Positions 33,801 through 41,707 of a stretch of 57,951 bases of DNA are shown here, one piece after another. Position 1 is the stretch's first letter; every line of letters begins with the position of its first letter. The translations under genes and the position numbers were made by a program. This DNA comes from Candidatus Rokuibacteriota bacterium (lineage in GTDB: Bacteria > Methylomirabilota > Methylomirabilia > Rokubacteriales > CSP1-6), in assembly GCA_003220315.1 (NCBI GenBank), contig QHSA01000142.1:1-57951 (forward strand). The letters run 5' to 3'. The notes under the pieces were generated by a model. That model saw nothing but the letters and a program-made list of their open reading frames with translations. It did not search any database and was not told the origin of the DNA.

Positions 33801-34312
33801 AAGAGCTTCACGACCTCCGGCGCAATCTCACGGGCGCGCCGGTCGAGCTCGGCCTCCGTGAGGTTCGCGATCGGGTGGGGCATGAGCAGGAACTTGTAGG
33901 TCGGCACGCCCCACTGCCTGGCCATCGCACGACCGGTCACCTCGAAGACGTCCGTCACGATGGACGCCGACGGGACGCTCGCCTTCTCCAGCAGGATTCC
34001 GTCGAGCACACTGCCCGACGAGCACGAGCCTCAGTCGCCGATGCCTGCGACCATGACGTCGCAGGTCTTCCGGATCTCCGCGATGATCTCGTCGTGCGCA
34101 GGCACGGACGCGTTGTGTTTGTGGAACAGCTTCCAGTCGGCGGCGCCGTACTCGGCTTTCAGGATCTCGCCGATCTTGGCGAGGAGCCGGTCCGAGTTGA
34201 ACTTCGTGTTCTCGATCAGCCCGACGCGCTTGCCTTCGAGCGACGCCGGCCGGTCGACGAACGCGATGGTCTGCGTCGCGACCTCAGCGGTAGGGTCGAG
34301 GAGCTCGATCAT
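33782..34312 (-). CDS. UGSC-motif selenoprotein (UGA 34031-34033 read as Sec94)
   Basis: 176-aa protein visible only if the in-frame UGA at codon 94 is read as Sec. The N-terminal half is MIELLDPTAEVATQ ... GKRVGLIENTKFNSDRLLA, the Sec motif is VMVAGIGD-U-GSCSSGSV, and the C-terminal half is LDGILLEKASVPSASIV ... WGVPTYKFLLMPHPIANLT. A selenoprotein family defined by the UGSC motif has been described from metagenomes; this is a clear member. The U-x-x-C loop followed by an (E)KxxVPS strand and an HPIAN-like end recalls the Sec region of GrdB/PrdB reductase subunits (inference). ATG 34312 overlaps the stop of the 344-aa partner gene by 4 bp. A SECIS-like hairpin follows the UGA. No membrane segment. 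Confidence 0.9.
34000..34020 (-). other. Candidate bacterial SECIS element of the UGSC gene
   Basis: A 9-bp stem, CGTCGGGCA with TGCTCGACG (one G-U pair), closes a GTG loop. The loop G is 20 nt after the UGA. Confidence 0.68.
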
Positions 34313-35343
34313 CGTCTGACCTCCTTGGTGACGGCCTGAGAGCTTCGACTGCTGGACCATCCGGGGATGTAGGCCGAGAAGGCGCCGGCGCGGCCGCCGG
34401 CGGCGACCACCAAAATGTCGTCGGGCGAGGCGACCAGCGGCCGCAGCTTCGTCTCGTCGCCGGGCTGGATCGGGCCCGCCATGCGCCCCGTGCGCTTGAG
34501 ATGCGCGTGGGAGTTTTGCGTGTGCTCCCAGACGAACTGTCGGATCCGCTTCTTGTCCCAGCCGTCGCCGGTGATCGTCCGCGTGTGCTCGCCGGCGAGC
34601 ACGAGCGCGTAGTGCGGCTGCCCCATCACGTTGCCCGAGATCCGCATGTCGTCGCACAGCGTGGTGAGCACCCCCTCGGCGGTGTTGGAGAGCTGGTTGT
34701 AGAACTGGTGGGGCGCCTCCGCCGCCATCACGGTGACCGTGGACTGGTCGGCGCGGAAGCCGCGCTCGACGTGGAGTGGCGTCCACGGGCTCTCCGCCTC
34801 GTTCTCCGCGATCACGTACGAGAGCTTGCCCGGGTGGCCGAGCGTCCCGCGGTCGAGCGTGCCGGGCATCGAGCCGCAGACGTTCCGCATCACGAGGCGC
34901 ACCGCGCGGCCGATCGTGAGGTTCGCGCGCCAGCCGGGGCCGAAGAGGTTGTCGCCCGCGTTGACGTCGAGGTCGCGGGCGATCGGCCCGTTGACGATCA
35001 TGAGCACCCCGGCACCCGCGGTAGACGTCCCCGGGCCGTGGTAGCTCCAGCGCGGGTCGGCGATCCCCTCGACCGCCGCGACGACCACGGGCATGAATTC
35101 GGGTTTGCAGCCCGCCATCACCGCGTTGATCGCGACCTTCTCCGCCGTGATCGAGACAGCCCGGTGGGCGACGAAGCCGATCTCCTGCTTCGGGTCGAGC
35201 CGGGCGCCCTCGAGCATACGGGCGACGCGGTCGGCGGTCGGCGGAACGACGGGCAGGCCGTCGGTCCAGCCCTGGGCGAAGCAGAACTCGATGGCGTCAC
35301 CCACTTCAACATTGTGGCGCCGGGCGGTGAGCTGAGCGGGCAT
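34309..35343 (-). CDS. Unknown-function partner of the UGSC selenoprotein
   Basis: 344-aa soluble protein I cannot assign to a named family. It shares strong motifs with the C-terminal 400 residues of the Sec fusion protein at 35924-37513: GWTDGLPVVPPT (about 30-41), VNGPIARDLDVNAG, LGHPGKLSYVIAENEAESPW, PLHVERGF, and a late LVLAGEHTRT. The acid- and His-rich AENEAESPW-x-PLHVERG stretch is the best candidate for an active or metal site. Its stop overlaps the UGSC start by 4 bp (ATGA), and the homologous domains occur fused elsewhere in the window. The two proteins therefore almost certainly form one enzyme. The substrate is unknown. Confidence 0.85.
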   Translation of the reverse strand: MPAQLTARRHNVEVGDAIEFCFAQGWTDGLPVVPPTADRVARMLEGARLDPKQEIGFVAHRAVSITAEKVAINAVMAGCKPEFMPVVVAAVEGIADPRWSYHGPGTSTAGAGVLMIVNGPIARDLDVNAGDNLFGPGWRANLTIGRAVRLVMRNVCGSMPGTLDRGTLGHPGKLSYVIAENEAESPWTPLHVERGFRADQSTVTVMAAEAPHQFYNQLSNTAEGVLTTLCDDMRISGNVMGQPHYALVLAGEHTRTITGDGWDKKRIRQFVWEHTQNSHAHLKRTGRMAGPIQPGDETKLRPLVASPDDILVVAAGGRAGAFSAYIPGWSSSRSSQAVTKEVRR

Positions 35344-35418
35344 GGCGTCCCCCTTTTCGATGGGGCCACGCTACCACCGCCGTGACCGTCGGTGCAAGCG
35401 GGCGTGCGTGGCGCTGGG

Positions 35419-35906
35419 CTACCGCGGGCCCGGAAGCAGAGCGGCTACGCCGATGGCGGCTCCACGGGCCGAGAGTGGAAAGATCTGATCGTCGGGGCCG
35501 AGCTCCTGCACGGCGCCGTGGCGCCAGCCGGACGGCGCCTCTCGGTCGATCCTCGGATTGCGCCGAACTTCCATTCGCCGGCCGTCGACGTCGAGGATCC
35601 AGTAGTCTCGAAGAAGTCCCCCGGGCCACCCTCAACCACCGCCACATCGGGCTCCGGCTCCGAGTCGGAGCCGAGGGCAATCGGCATCTGGATCCTCACC
35701 TGCCAGCCGGGGCCGAAGGCCCTCCGGAGCGCCTCGGCGACCAGGAGAACGGCAGCGGCATGCCGCGCGGCCTGCGGCTCTTTGCAGACGAGCTCGCCAC
35801 CGACCAACTCCACACCCTCGTCCTCGTGGAGCAACCCGAGGGCGATGAGGCGATCATACTCCGCCCGCGTCCATCACCGCGTGCGCACCTGCCGGACCCC
35901 CATCAT
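35419..35906 (-). pseudogene. Uma2-family endonuclease-like gene, broken
   Basis: Remnant of a Uma2 (DUF820) PD-(D/E)XK-fold protein. The N-part reads MGVRQVRTR-stop-WTRAEYDRLIALGLL, where a TGA stands in the place of an Arg (CGA to TGA is one step), and continues VELVGGELV ... EPDVAVVEGGPGDFFE. The C-part is in another frame: YWILDVDGRRMEVRRNP ... DQIFPLSARG. The core between them (the LLVVEV-SLxxDRxxK catalytic stretch) is missing. So the copy has a nonsense codon, an internal deletion and a frame change. It sits between the two UGSC loci. Confidence 0.7.
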
Positions 35907-35923
35907 TCCACCTCGACCCGAGG

Positions 35924-37513
35924 CTATCGGGCGATTGCGACGGTGACCGACCGCGTGGCGCCGAAGGTCGGGATGATCGCGGAATGCTTGCCCGGCCCTC
36001 CCGCGACGATCACCATCAGGTCGTCCGGGCTCGCACAGAGCGCCACCTCCTCCGCGAGGAGCCGGCCCCTGAAGCGCTCGGGGTCGAGCACCCCGAAGCG
36101 CTCGCGATTCTCCGGACTGAAGCGGTCGAGCCTCACGCGGGCGCGCTCCCAGATCACCCGCTTGACGTCGGCCTTGGACCAGCCCGAGTCCGCGAAGGTC
36201 CGCGCGTGCTCGGGGCCGAGGACGACGAGCGGCTCGCCACCGAGATAGACGTCGTTGCTCCCCGTCGTCGCCGCGGTGCCCGCGAGCGCGAAGACGAGCG
36301 CCTCGGCGCTCGTCGAGCCGTGGTCGTTGACGTTGTGGGGCGCCTCCGAGCCGCACACGGTGACACAGCTCTCGGCCGCCCCGAAGCCGCGCTCGACGTG
36401 GAGCGGCGCCCATGGGCTCTCCGCCTCGTTCTCGGCCAGGCAATACGAGTACTTCCCTGGATGGCCGAGCGTCGCCCGGTCCTCCCGTCCCGGCCGCGCG
36501 CCGCCGACGTTCTGGAGGATGAGGCGCACCGCGCGGCCGATGACGGCGTTGGCGCGATGGCCCTGGCCGAGCGCGTTGGCGCCGGCGTTGATCCCGAGGC
36601 GCGGGGCGATCGGACCGTTGACGATCAGAAGTGGCGTGCACGGGTGCGTCGTCGTCTGGATCGCGTTCAGGTTGAAACGGGGATCGGCGAGCGCGCGAAT
36701 CGCGGCGACGACGACCGGCAGGTGCCCGGGCAGGGCGCCCGCGAGCGCCAGGTTGGCGGCGATCGCCTCGAGAGTCGCCACGCCCCGGCGGGGCGCGAGC
36801 GTCGCGATCACGTCGGCGCCGCGGGGCGCGAGGGGCCCGAGGATCCGCGCGACGCGCTCCGGCGTCGGTGGGAGCACGGGCATGCCGTCCGACCAGCCCT
36901 CGGCGAGGGCGAAGTCCTGGAACAGGTCGATGTCCGCTGGCGCGGTGACCGTCACGGCGACGGGGGCGGAGGCCGCCTCGGGCGGCGCCGGGTCGCGCGT
37001 GAGCGCGGCGATCACACGATCGACGACGCCGTCGGCCTTCGCGCGGGCGAGCTTCGGGTCGATGCCCCCGAGCGGGTGCGTCACCGCGACGAGCTGGAGA
37101 TGCGGCATGCCGAGCGCGGCCGCCGCGGCCTCGGCGAGCGAGACGAAGGCGTCGGTGCCCAGGACGGCGACCGGGACGCCGCGCGCCTCGATCTCCGCCG
37201 CGTCGTGGAAACTCCACGACGTGCAGGATCCTCAGTCGGCCGAGCCCGTGAGGACGACGTCCGACCCGGCAACGACCTCGTCGATCACCGTCGCGGGGCG
37301 CGACGCGCCGGGTTTCCGCCAGAGCGTCACCGGCCCGGCGCCCGCGCGCTCGACGAGCAGCTCCGCGACCCGGGCGAGCAGGACCTCCGCGTTGGGCTTC
37401 GAGTTGTCGAGGATGCCGACGCGGACGCCGCGCAGGTTTCCGCGGCGCCGGGCGAGCGGCTTGACGTCGCCGGCCGTCGTACCGAGCGGGCTCAGGAGGG
37501 TCAGACGACTCAT
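35924..37513 (-). CDS. Fusion selenoprotein: UGSC domain + partner domain (UGA 37232-37234 read as Sec94)
   Basis: 529-aa protein revealed by reading one in-frame UGA as Sec at codon 94, the same residue number as in the stand-alone UGSC protein. Residues 1-175 are the UGSC domain (VRVGILDNSKPNAEVLL ... VVLTGSAD-U-GSCTSWSFHD ... HLQLVAVTHPLGGI). Residues about 200-529 are homologous to the 344-aa partner (GWSDGMPVLPPTPERVARIL, VNGPIAPRLGINAG, LGHPGKYSYCLAENEAESPW, PLHVERGF, VVLGPEHARTF). Gene order in the two-gene version is partner then UGSC; here the order is reversed, showing domain permutation. ATG 37513 overlaps the MFS transporter stop (ATGA). A SECIS-like hairpin follows the UGA. No signal peptide. 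Reaction unknown. Confidence 0.9.
37201..37221 (-). other. Candidate bacterial SECIS element of the fusion selenoprotein
   Basis: A perfect 9-bp stem, CGTCGTGGA with TCCACGACG, closes a GTT loop. The loop G lies 20 nt after the UGA, the same spacing as in the other UGSC gene and the same loop as in the glutaredoxin SECIS. Confidence 0.72.
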
Positions 37514-38685
37514 CGCCCGGGAGTATAAGCCCGCGCGCGGCCGACCGCGAGTCCGGCCACCGCCGCGCCGGCGACCGCGAGCGCGGCGAGCGTGAACGCT
37601 TCGGCGAACGCGGGCTGAAAACCCACGACGCCCCGGCGTCCGCCGAAGACGGCTGCGAGGACCGCGACGCCGGTGACGAGGCCGAGGGTCCGCGCGAGGA
37701 ACGTAAGCCCGCCCGCGGCGCCCGCGTGGCCGGCGGGGAACGCCGCCATCACGCTCGCCATGTTGGGCACCTGGAAGACGCCGAGCCCGAAGCCGGCCGC
37801 GCCGAGGGCGAGCACGACGGCGGCGAGCGGCGTCGCCGCATCCGCGCGGCTCAGCGCGGCGAGCCCGACCGCCTCGAGGGCGAGCCCCGCCACCATCGGC
37901 GCGCGGGCACCCAGGCGATCGCTGAGCCACCCCGCGAGCGGCGCCGCCGCCGCGGTGCCGAGCGGCGTCAGCATGAAGAGCACGCCGCCGGCCGAGGCCG
38001 ACAGGCCCCGCACGCCGACGATGTAGAAGGGCGCCAGGAGCCAGATCGCGAAGATCGCGGCGTTGGCGACGAACGACAGCCCGCTCGCGACGAGCACCGG
38101 GGCGCGCAGGACGTCGCGCACGGCGACGAGCCGCCGGGAGGCGTCGCCGCTCTCGCGCGGGCGTACCGTCAGGGCCCAGCCGAGCGCGGCGAGCGCCACC
38201 GGGACGCGCGCGTGGAAGACCGCCCGCCAGCCGAGCGCGTCGACCAGAACGCCCGCGAGCACGGGCCCGGACGCGAAGCCGAGACCGATTGCCACGTTGA
38301 GGAAGCCCAGCCGGCGACCGCGGAGGGACGCGGCAGCGCCCAGCGTCGCGAGCGCGGGCGCCGTGCCGTAGACGAGCCCCCCGGCGACCCCCTGCACCGC
38401 GCGCCCGGCGAGGAGGAGCGGGAAGCTCGGCGCGGCGCCGCAGAGGGCGAAGCCGGCGACGGAGAGCGCAAGACCCACCCGGAACACGGGCGCGTGACCG
38501 ATGCGGTCCGCCGCCGCGCCGGCGACGAACGACATGACCGCATAGCTGCCCGTGTAGCAGATGATGATCCAGCGCATCCGCTCGGGCGGGGCGCCGAAGG
38601 CGGCGGCGATCGCCGGGAACGCGATGTTGACCATCGAGTCGAGCGAGACGACGAAGGCGCCCGCGGCCGCGACCCAGCGAACCAT
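37510..38685 (-). CDS. MFS transporter (12-TMS drug/metabolite exporter type)
   Basis: 391-aa integral membrane protein of the major facilitator superfamily. It starts MVRWVAAAGAFVVSLDSMVN, the DHA-type motif D1 region with a membrane Asp. Motif A is seen as GAAADRIGHAPVFRVGL after helix 2 and again as GWLSDRLGARAPMV after helix 8. Helix 5 has a Gly-rich exporter-like stretch. About 12 helices fit the length. The stop overlaps the start of the UGSC fusion gene by 4 bp, so the transporter and selenoenzyme are co-translated; it may import the enzyme's substrate or export its product. It diverges from the MaoC genes at 38746. Confidence 0.88.
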   Translation of the reverse strand: MVRWVAAAGAFVVSLDSMVNIAFPAIAAAFGAPPERMRWIIICYTGSYAVMSFVAGAAADRIGHAPVFRVGLALSVAGFALCGAAPSFPLLLAGRAVQGVAGGLVYGTAPALATLGAAASLRGRRLGFLNVAIGLGFASGPVLAGVLVDALGWRAVFHARVPVALAALGWALTVRPRESGDASRRLVAVRDVLRAPVLVASGLSFVANAAIFAIWLLAPFYIVGVRGLSASAGGVLFMLTPLGTAAAAPLAGWLSDRLGARAPMVAGLALEAVGLAALSRADAATPLAAVVLALGAAGFGLGVFQVPNMASVMAAFPAGHAGAAGGLTFLARTLGLVTGVAVLAAVFGGRRGVVGFQPAFAEAFTLAALAVAGAAVAGLAVGRARAYTPGR

Positions 38686-38745
38686 GCGCCGCGTATGATG
38701 CCACGGCTTGCGGTTCCCGCTGGTTCCGAGGTATTAGTCGGCGTC

Positions 38746-38853
38746 ATGGACCTCAAGCCCGGAGCCATGCTGGTCGAGACCGATGGCAAGCGTTTCCTCT
38801 TCGCCGTGGAGGCGTGGGACGCGAAGGACAAGATCGCCGAGGGACGCGCCTGA
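38746..38853 (+). pseudogene. Remnant of a FlK-like hotdog thioesterase with internal deletion
   Basis: 35-codon ORF. The start MDLKPGA resembles the N-terminus, and TDGKRFLFAVEAWDAKDK-IAEG the last strand, of FlK-type acyl-CoA thioesterases. The central hotdog (about 80 residues) is absent, but the frame is kept. It abuts the next gene (TGATG), so an intact version was probably the first gene of this operon. Confidence 0.5.
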
Positions 38854-39308
38854 TGCCGATCCAGGTCGACAGGTCCGTCGTCGGCAAAGAGTACCCGCCC
38901 TTCCCGGTGACGGTCGAACGGGGAAAGATCAAAGAATTCGCGCGAGCCATCGGGGATCTGAATCCGTTCTATCTGGACGATCGAGTCGGAGCGGCGTCCG
39001 CGTGGGGCGACGTGATAGCGCCGCCGACCTTCGCCGTGACCTTCCGCGACGAGCGCGCGGACGCGGGCGCGCTGCTCCGCGATCTCGGCGTCGACATCTC
39101 GCGCGTGCTCCACGGCGAGCAGGAGTTCGAGATCTTCCGGCAGCTCATCCCGGGCGAGACGTACCTCTGCCGGACGAAGGTCGTGGACCTCTACGAGAAG
39201 ACCGGCAAGAGCGGCCCCATGGCGTTCGTCGTCCGCGAGACCGCGATCACCGACCGGGCGAACGAGATCGTCGCCACCATGCGCCACGTCACGGTGATCC
39301 GCCTCTGA
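38853..39308 (+). CDS. MaoC-type N-terminal hydratase subunit (FAS1-like dehydratase)
   Basis: 151-aa single-hotdog protein. MPIQVDRSVVGKEYPPFPVTVERGKIKEF begins the family; ARAIGDLNPFYLDD is the pseudo-hydratase stretch in which the catalytic pair is not complete. This subunit type works as a heterodimer with the MaoC protein encoded 7 bp downstream, hydrating or dehydrating enoyl-CoA or hydroxyacyl-CoA. It overlaps the thioesterase remnant by 1 bp. Confidence 0.88.
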   Translation: MPIQVDRSVVGKEYPPFPVTVERGKIKEFARAIGDLNPFYLDDRVGAASAWGDVIAPPTFAVTFRDERADAGALLRDLGVDISRVLHGEQEFEIFRQLIPGETYLCRTKVVDLYEKTGKSGPMAFVVRETAITDRANEIVATMRHVTVIRL

Positions 39309-39315
39309 CGCGCCG

Positions 39316-39750
39316 ATGAGATACGCGAAGGTCGCCTTCGAGGACGTCACGGTCGGCGACGAGCTCCCACGGCTCGTCAAGGGCCCGATCGAGCAGATCC
39401 AGCTCACGCGCTACGCCGGCGCCTCCGGGGACTTCAACCCGATTCATCAGGACGAGGCGTTCGCGCGGGCGGCCGGCATGGGCGGCGTCTTTGCGCACGG
39501 CATGCTCTCGATGGGCTTCGTCGCGCAGGCCATCACCGACTGGGCGGGCGCGGGCACGGTCCGGAAGCTCGGTGTCCGCTTCGCGGCGCTCGTGCGGCTC
39601 ACGGACGTCGTGACCTGCAGGGGCCGCGTGCTTTCCAAGTCGTCGAAGGACGACGTCGATCTGGTCGAGCTCGAGGTGTGGGCCGAGAATCAGCGCGGCG
39701 AGAAGGTCGTCAGCGGCCGGGCGACGGTCGCCCTCGCCTCGCGCGGATAA
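39316..39750 (+). CDS. MaoC-type (R)-specific enoyl-CoA hydratase subunit
   Basis: 144-aa hotdog protein. The hydratase-2 motif is complete: YAGASGDFNPIHQDE, with Asp and His spaced as in catalytic D-x4-H, followed by GVFAHGMLSMGF. Forms the active half of a heteromer with the protein encoded just upstream. Substrate is a hydroxyacyl- or enoyl-CoA; the acyl-CoA dehydrogenase cluster at 51-56 kb is not linked to it. Confidence 0.9.
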   Translation: MRYAKVAFEDVTVGDELPRLVKGPIEQIQLTRYAGASGDFNPIHQDEAFARAAGMGGVFAHGMLSMGFVAQAITDWAGAGTVRKLGVRFAALVRLTDVVTCRGRVLSKSSKDDVDLVELEVWAENQRGEKVVSGRATVALASRG

Positions 39751-39779
39751 TCGCCGGACGCTCCGCCCCGATCGCCGGA

Positions 39780-40934
39780 CTACTCGGGCGCGCGGAGCAG
39801 CTTTCCCGTGAGCACACGCGAGCCGTCCGACGAGGTCCACGTGATGAGGCCGCCGTCGGCGTCGAGCCCCACGGTGACGCGGTCCTTCCGGGGGAGCGTG
39901 AGGTGCACGCGGCCGCCCTTGACCTCGACATCGTACACGCTGCCGCTCCGGGTAAAAGACGACGATCGGTACATGGCGCGCAGCTTCGGACCCTCCGCCG
40001 GGACGAGCGCGAAGAGGACGATGGCCTCATCGATGAGGCCATACCACAGCCCGGTGAAGCGACCAAGCCCATTGGGCAGCGCGGCAGGATCGGTCACGAT
40101 CGCCGGCCTGTCCGACGGGGCGGGAAGCAAGAGCTCACGCACGACCAGCCAGGGGTCTCCCGCTGGCTGACACGTGAACCGTCCACCGGGAAGCTCCGGA
40201 GCGGAGAGGAAGTCCGCCAAGCACAGGCCGTACCGAACTGCGAACCGGCCGCCCACGCCGCCACCGTGTCCCACGAGGCCGCTCGTCTCGTCGAGGAGGA
40301 GGTACGGCAAGTGACGGCGGGCCAGGATCCGGTCGGCACTCGCGCCGCGAACGACGTTACCGAAAAGGTCGTCGTCCTTGGGGAACACGAGAGCGATCCG
40401 CCCGGTCTTCGCGCTCTGAAGCAACCGGTCGGTGATCGACGCGTCAAGGCGTCCGGTGGCGCTGCCCGCACGAAAGCCAGGCGCCAGCGCGACGGCGGCG
40501 AAGATATCGGGAGCCTCGTCGGCGGCATCGAGCGTCACGTACCCACCAAACGACTGACCCGCCAGGACGATCTTCCGATATCCGAGCTTTCGTTGCGCCT
40601 TCACCTCTTCCAGGGTGCGCTGGACCGTGCGGTGCAGCGGGCCGCCGGCCATCGTCTCGGCCAGGTTGTGCCGCTTGATCATGATGACGTCCCAGCCGCG
40701 TGCCTGCAGCAGCCGGAACGCCAGCGGGGCCGGCGCCTTGTACGACTCCAGGGTGCCGCTGATTCCGTGGTTCCAGACGATGAGACCCCGCGCCTTCTCG
40801 GGCCCGCTCGGCTCGAGATCGCAGAACGCGCGCTCGACCCAGTAGAAGCGGTTTCCAGGCGCCTGCTGGCAGGACATGTCTCCCGCCTGCGCGACGGCAC
40901 CGTCGACGAGAACGACGAGCAGGGCAAGGGTCAC
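39780..40934 (-). CDS. Secreted alpha/beta-hydrolase-like protein
   Basis: 384-aa protein with a hydrophobic N-terminus (TLALLVVLVDGAVAQAG), probably a signal peptide cleaved after AQA. The first 260 residues have an alpha/beta-hydrolase pattern: WNHGISGT oxyanion region, VIMIKRHNLAET, the nucleophile elbow AGQSFGGYV and VALAPGF. The C-terminal 100 residues are a separate beta-rich part (VYDVEVKGGRVHLTLPRKDRV). The GTG start lacks a basic n-region; the frame is open 60 bp further back to a TAG and encodes RREKSARRAFVG, but without a usual start codon. Substrate unknown. Next to a Nudix gene on the same strand. Confidence 0.7.
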   Translation of the reverse strand: MTLALLVVLVDGAVAQAGDMSCQQAPGNRFYWVERAFCDLEPSGPEKARGLIVWNHGISGTLESYKAPAPLAFRLLQARGWDVIMIKRHNLAETMAGGPLHRTVQRTLEEVKAQRKLGYRKIVLAGQSFGGYVTLDAADEAPDIFAAVALAPGFRAGSATGRLDASITDRLLQSAKTGRIALVFPKDDDLFGNVVRGASADRILARRHLPYLLLDETSGLVGHGGGVGGRFAVRYGLCLADFLSAPELPGGRFTCQPAGDPWLVVRELLLPAPSDRPAIVTDPAALPNGLGRFTGLWYGLIDEAIVLFALVPAEGPKLRAMYRSSSFTRSGSVYDVEVKGGRVHLTLPRKDRVTVGLDADGGLITWTSSDGSRVLTGKLLRAPE

Positions 40935-41006
40935 GCGGGCGCTGCCGACGAAGGCACGCCTGGCGGACTTCTCCCGTCGAAGGATCGATGACCCGACGGA
41001 ACCCGT

Positions 41007-41552
41007 CTAGCCCCCCGGCGTCTCGCCCCGCGCGGCGACCCACTCGCGGAGCGCGTCGCGCGTCGACGGGAACGCGAGCGCATCCCACGGGATCTCGGCC
41101 GGCCGCACCCATGCGAGCGCGTCGTTCTCGTCGCAGGTCGCCAGCGCGCCGCCGATGACGCGCGCCCGGTAGACGACGATCACCGGCGCGTCCGGATACG
41201 TGTACACGTTGTGCAGGCCCGTGAGGTCCACCGTGAGGCCCGTCTCCTCGAACGTCTCCCGCACGGCGGCGTCGGTCACGCTCTCGCCGAAGTCGACGAA
41301 GCCGCCGGGGAACGTCCAGAGTCCGCGCCCGGGATTGATCGACCGGCGCGTCAGTAAGATTGCGCCGTCCTGCTCGGGGAGCGTGGCGCCGACGACCTTC
41401 GGGTTCAGATAGAAGACGAACCGGCAGCGCGAGCACACGTGCTGCTCGCGCTGGTCCGGGGGCACCGGCTCGCGAGCGGTCGGCGCGCCACAGAGCGGGC
41501 AGAAGCGGACCGTGTGCGGTCCCAGGACGCCTGGCGCGGGGTCGGCGCTCAC
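41007..41552 (-). CDS. Nudix hydrolase with N-terminal zinc ribbon
   Basis: 181-aa protein. The N-terminal zinc ribbon (CPLCGAP ... CSRCRFVFY, about residues 18-48) resembles that of NudC-like NADH pyrophosphatases. The Nudix box is complete: GGFVDFGESVTDAAVRETF plus EETG (G-x5-E-x7-RE-x2-EE-x-G). The SQPWPFPxS motif of NADH-specific NudC is not seen, so the substrate is open. A GTG start at 41552 is chosen because the family begins there; the frame extends further upstream without similarity. Confidence 0.87.
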   Translation of the reverse strand: MSADPAPGVLGPHTVRFCPLCGAPTAREPVPPDQREQHVCSRCRFVFYLNPKVVGATLPEQDGAILLTRRSINPGRGLWTFPGGFVDFGESVTDAAVRETFEETGLTVDLTGLHNVYTYPDAPVIVVYRARVIGGALATCDENDALAWVRPAEIPWDALAFPSTRDALREWVAARGETPGG

Positions 41553-41632
41553 GTGTCCGAGTCTAGCACCGGCGCTCGGGACGGGCGCAACGCGTCGGCT
41601 CGCCGACGTCCACACGGCCGACGCCGCCTGCC

Positions 41633-41662
41633 TTGACACTCGACGCGACCAGGTGCTACAAC
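41633..41662 (+). promoter_or_regulatory. Candidate promoter of the Liv-type transport operon
   Basis: A perfect -35 TTGACA (41633-41638), 18-bp spacer, then TACAAC (41657-41662) as a 4/6 -10 box. The leader to ATG 41708 would be about 40 nt and contains GGGAGG as Shine-Dalgarno. Confidence 0.42.
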
Positions 41663-41707
41663 CCGGCCGTCGCCTCGAAGACGCTTCCCCAAGCCGGGAG
41701 GTCCCGT

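Noticed and set aside
35877-35879. TGA near the start of the Uma2-like gene as a possible Sec codon
   Set aside because: It stands at an Arg position (CGA to TGA), no SECIS-like hairpin follows, and the gene is broken elsewhere as well.
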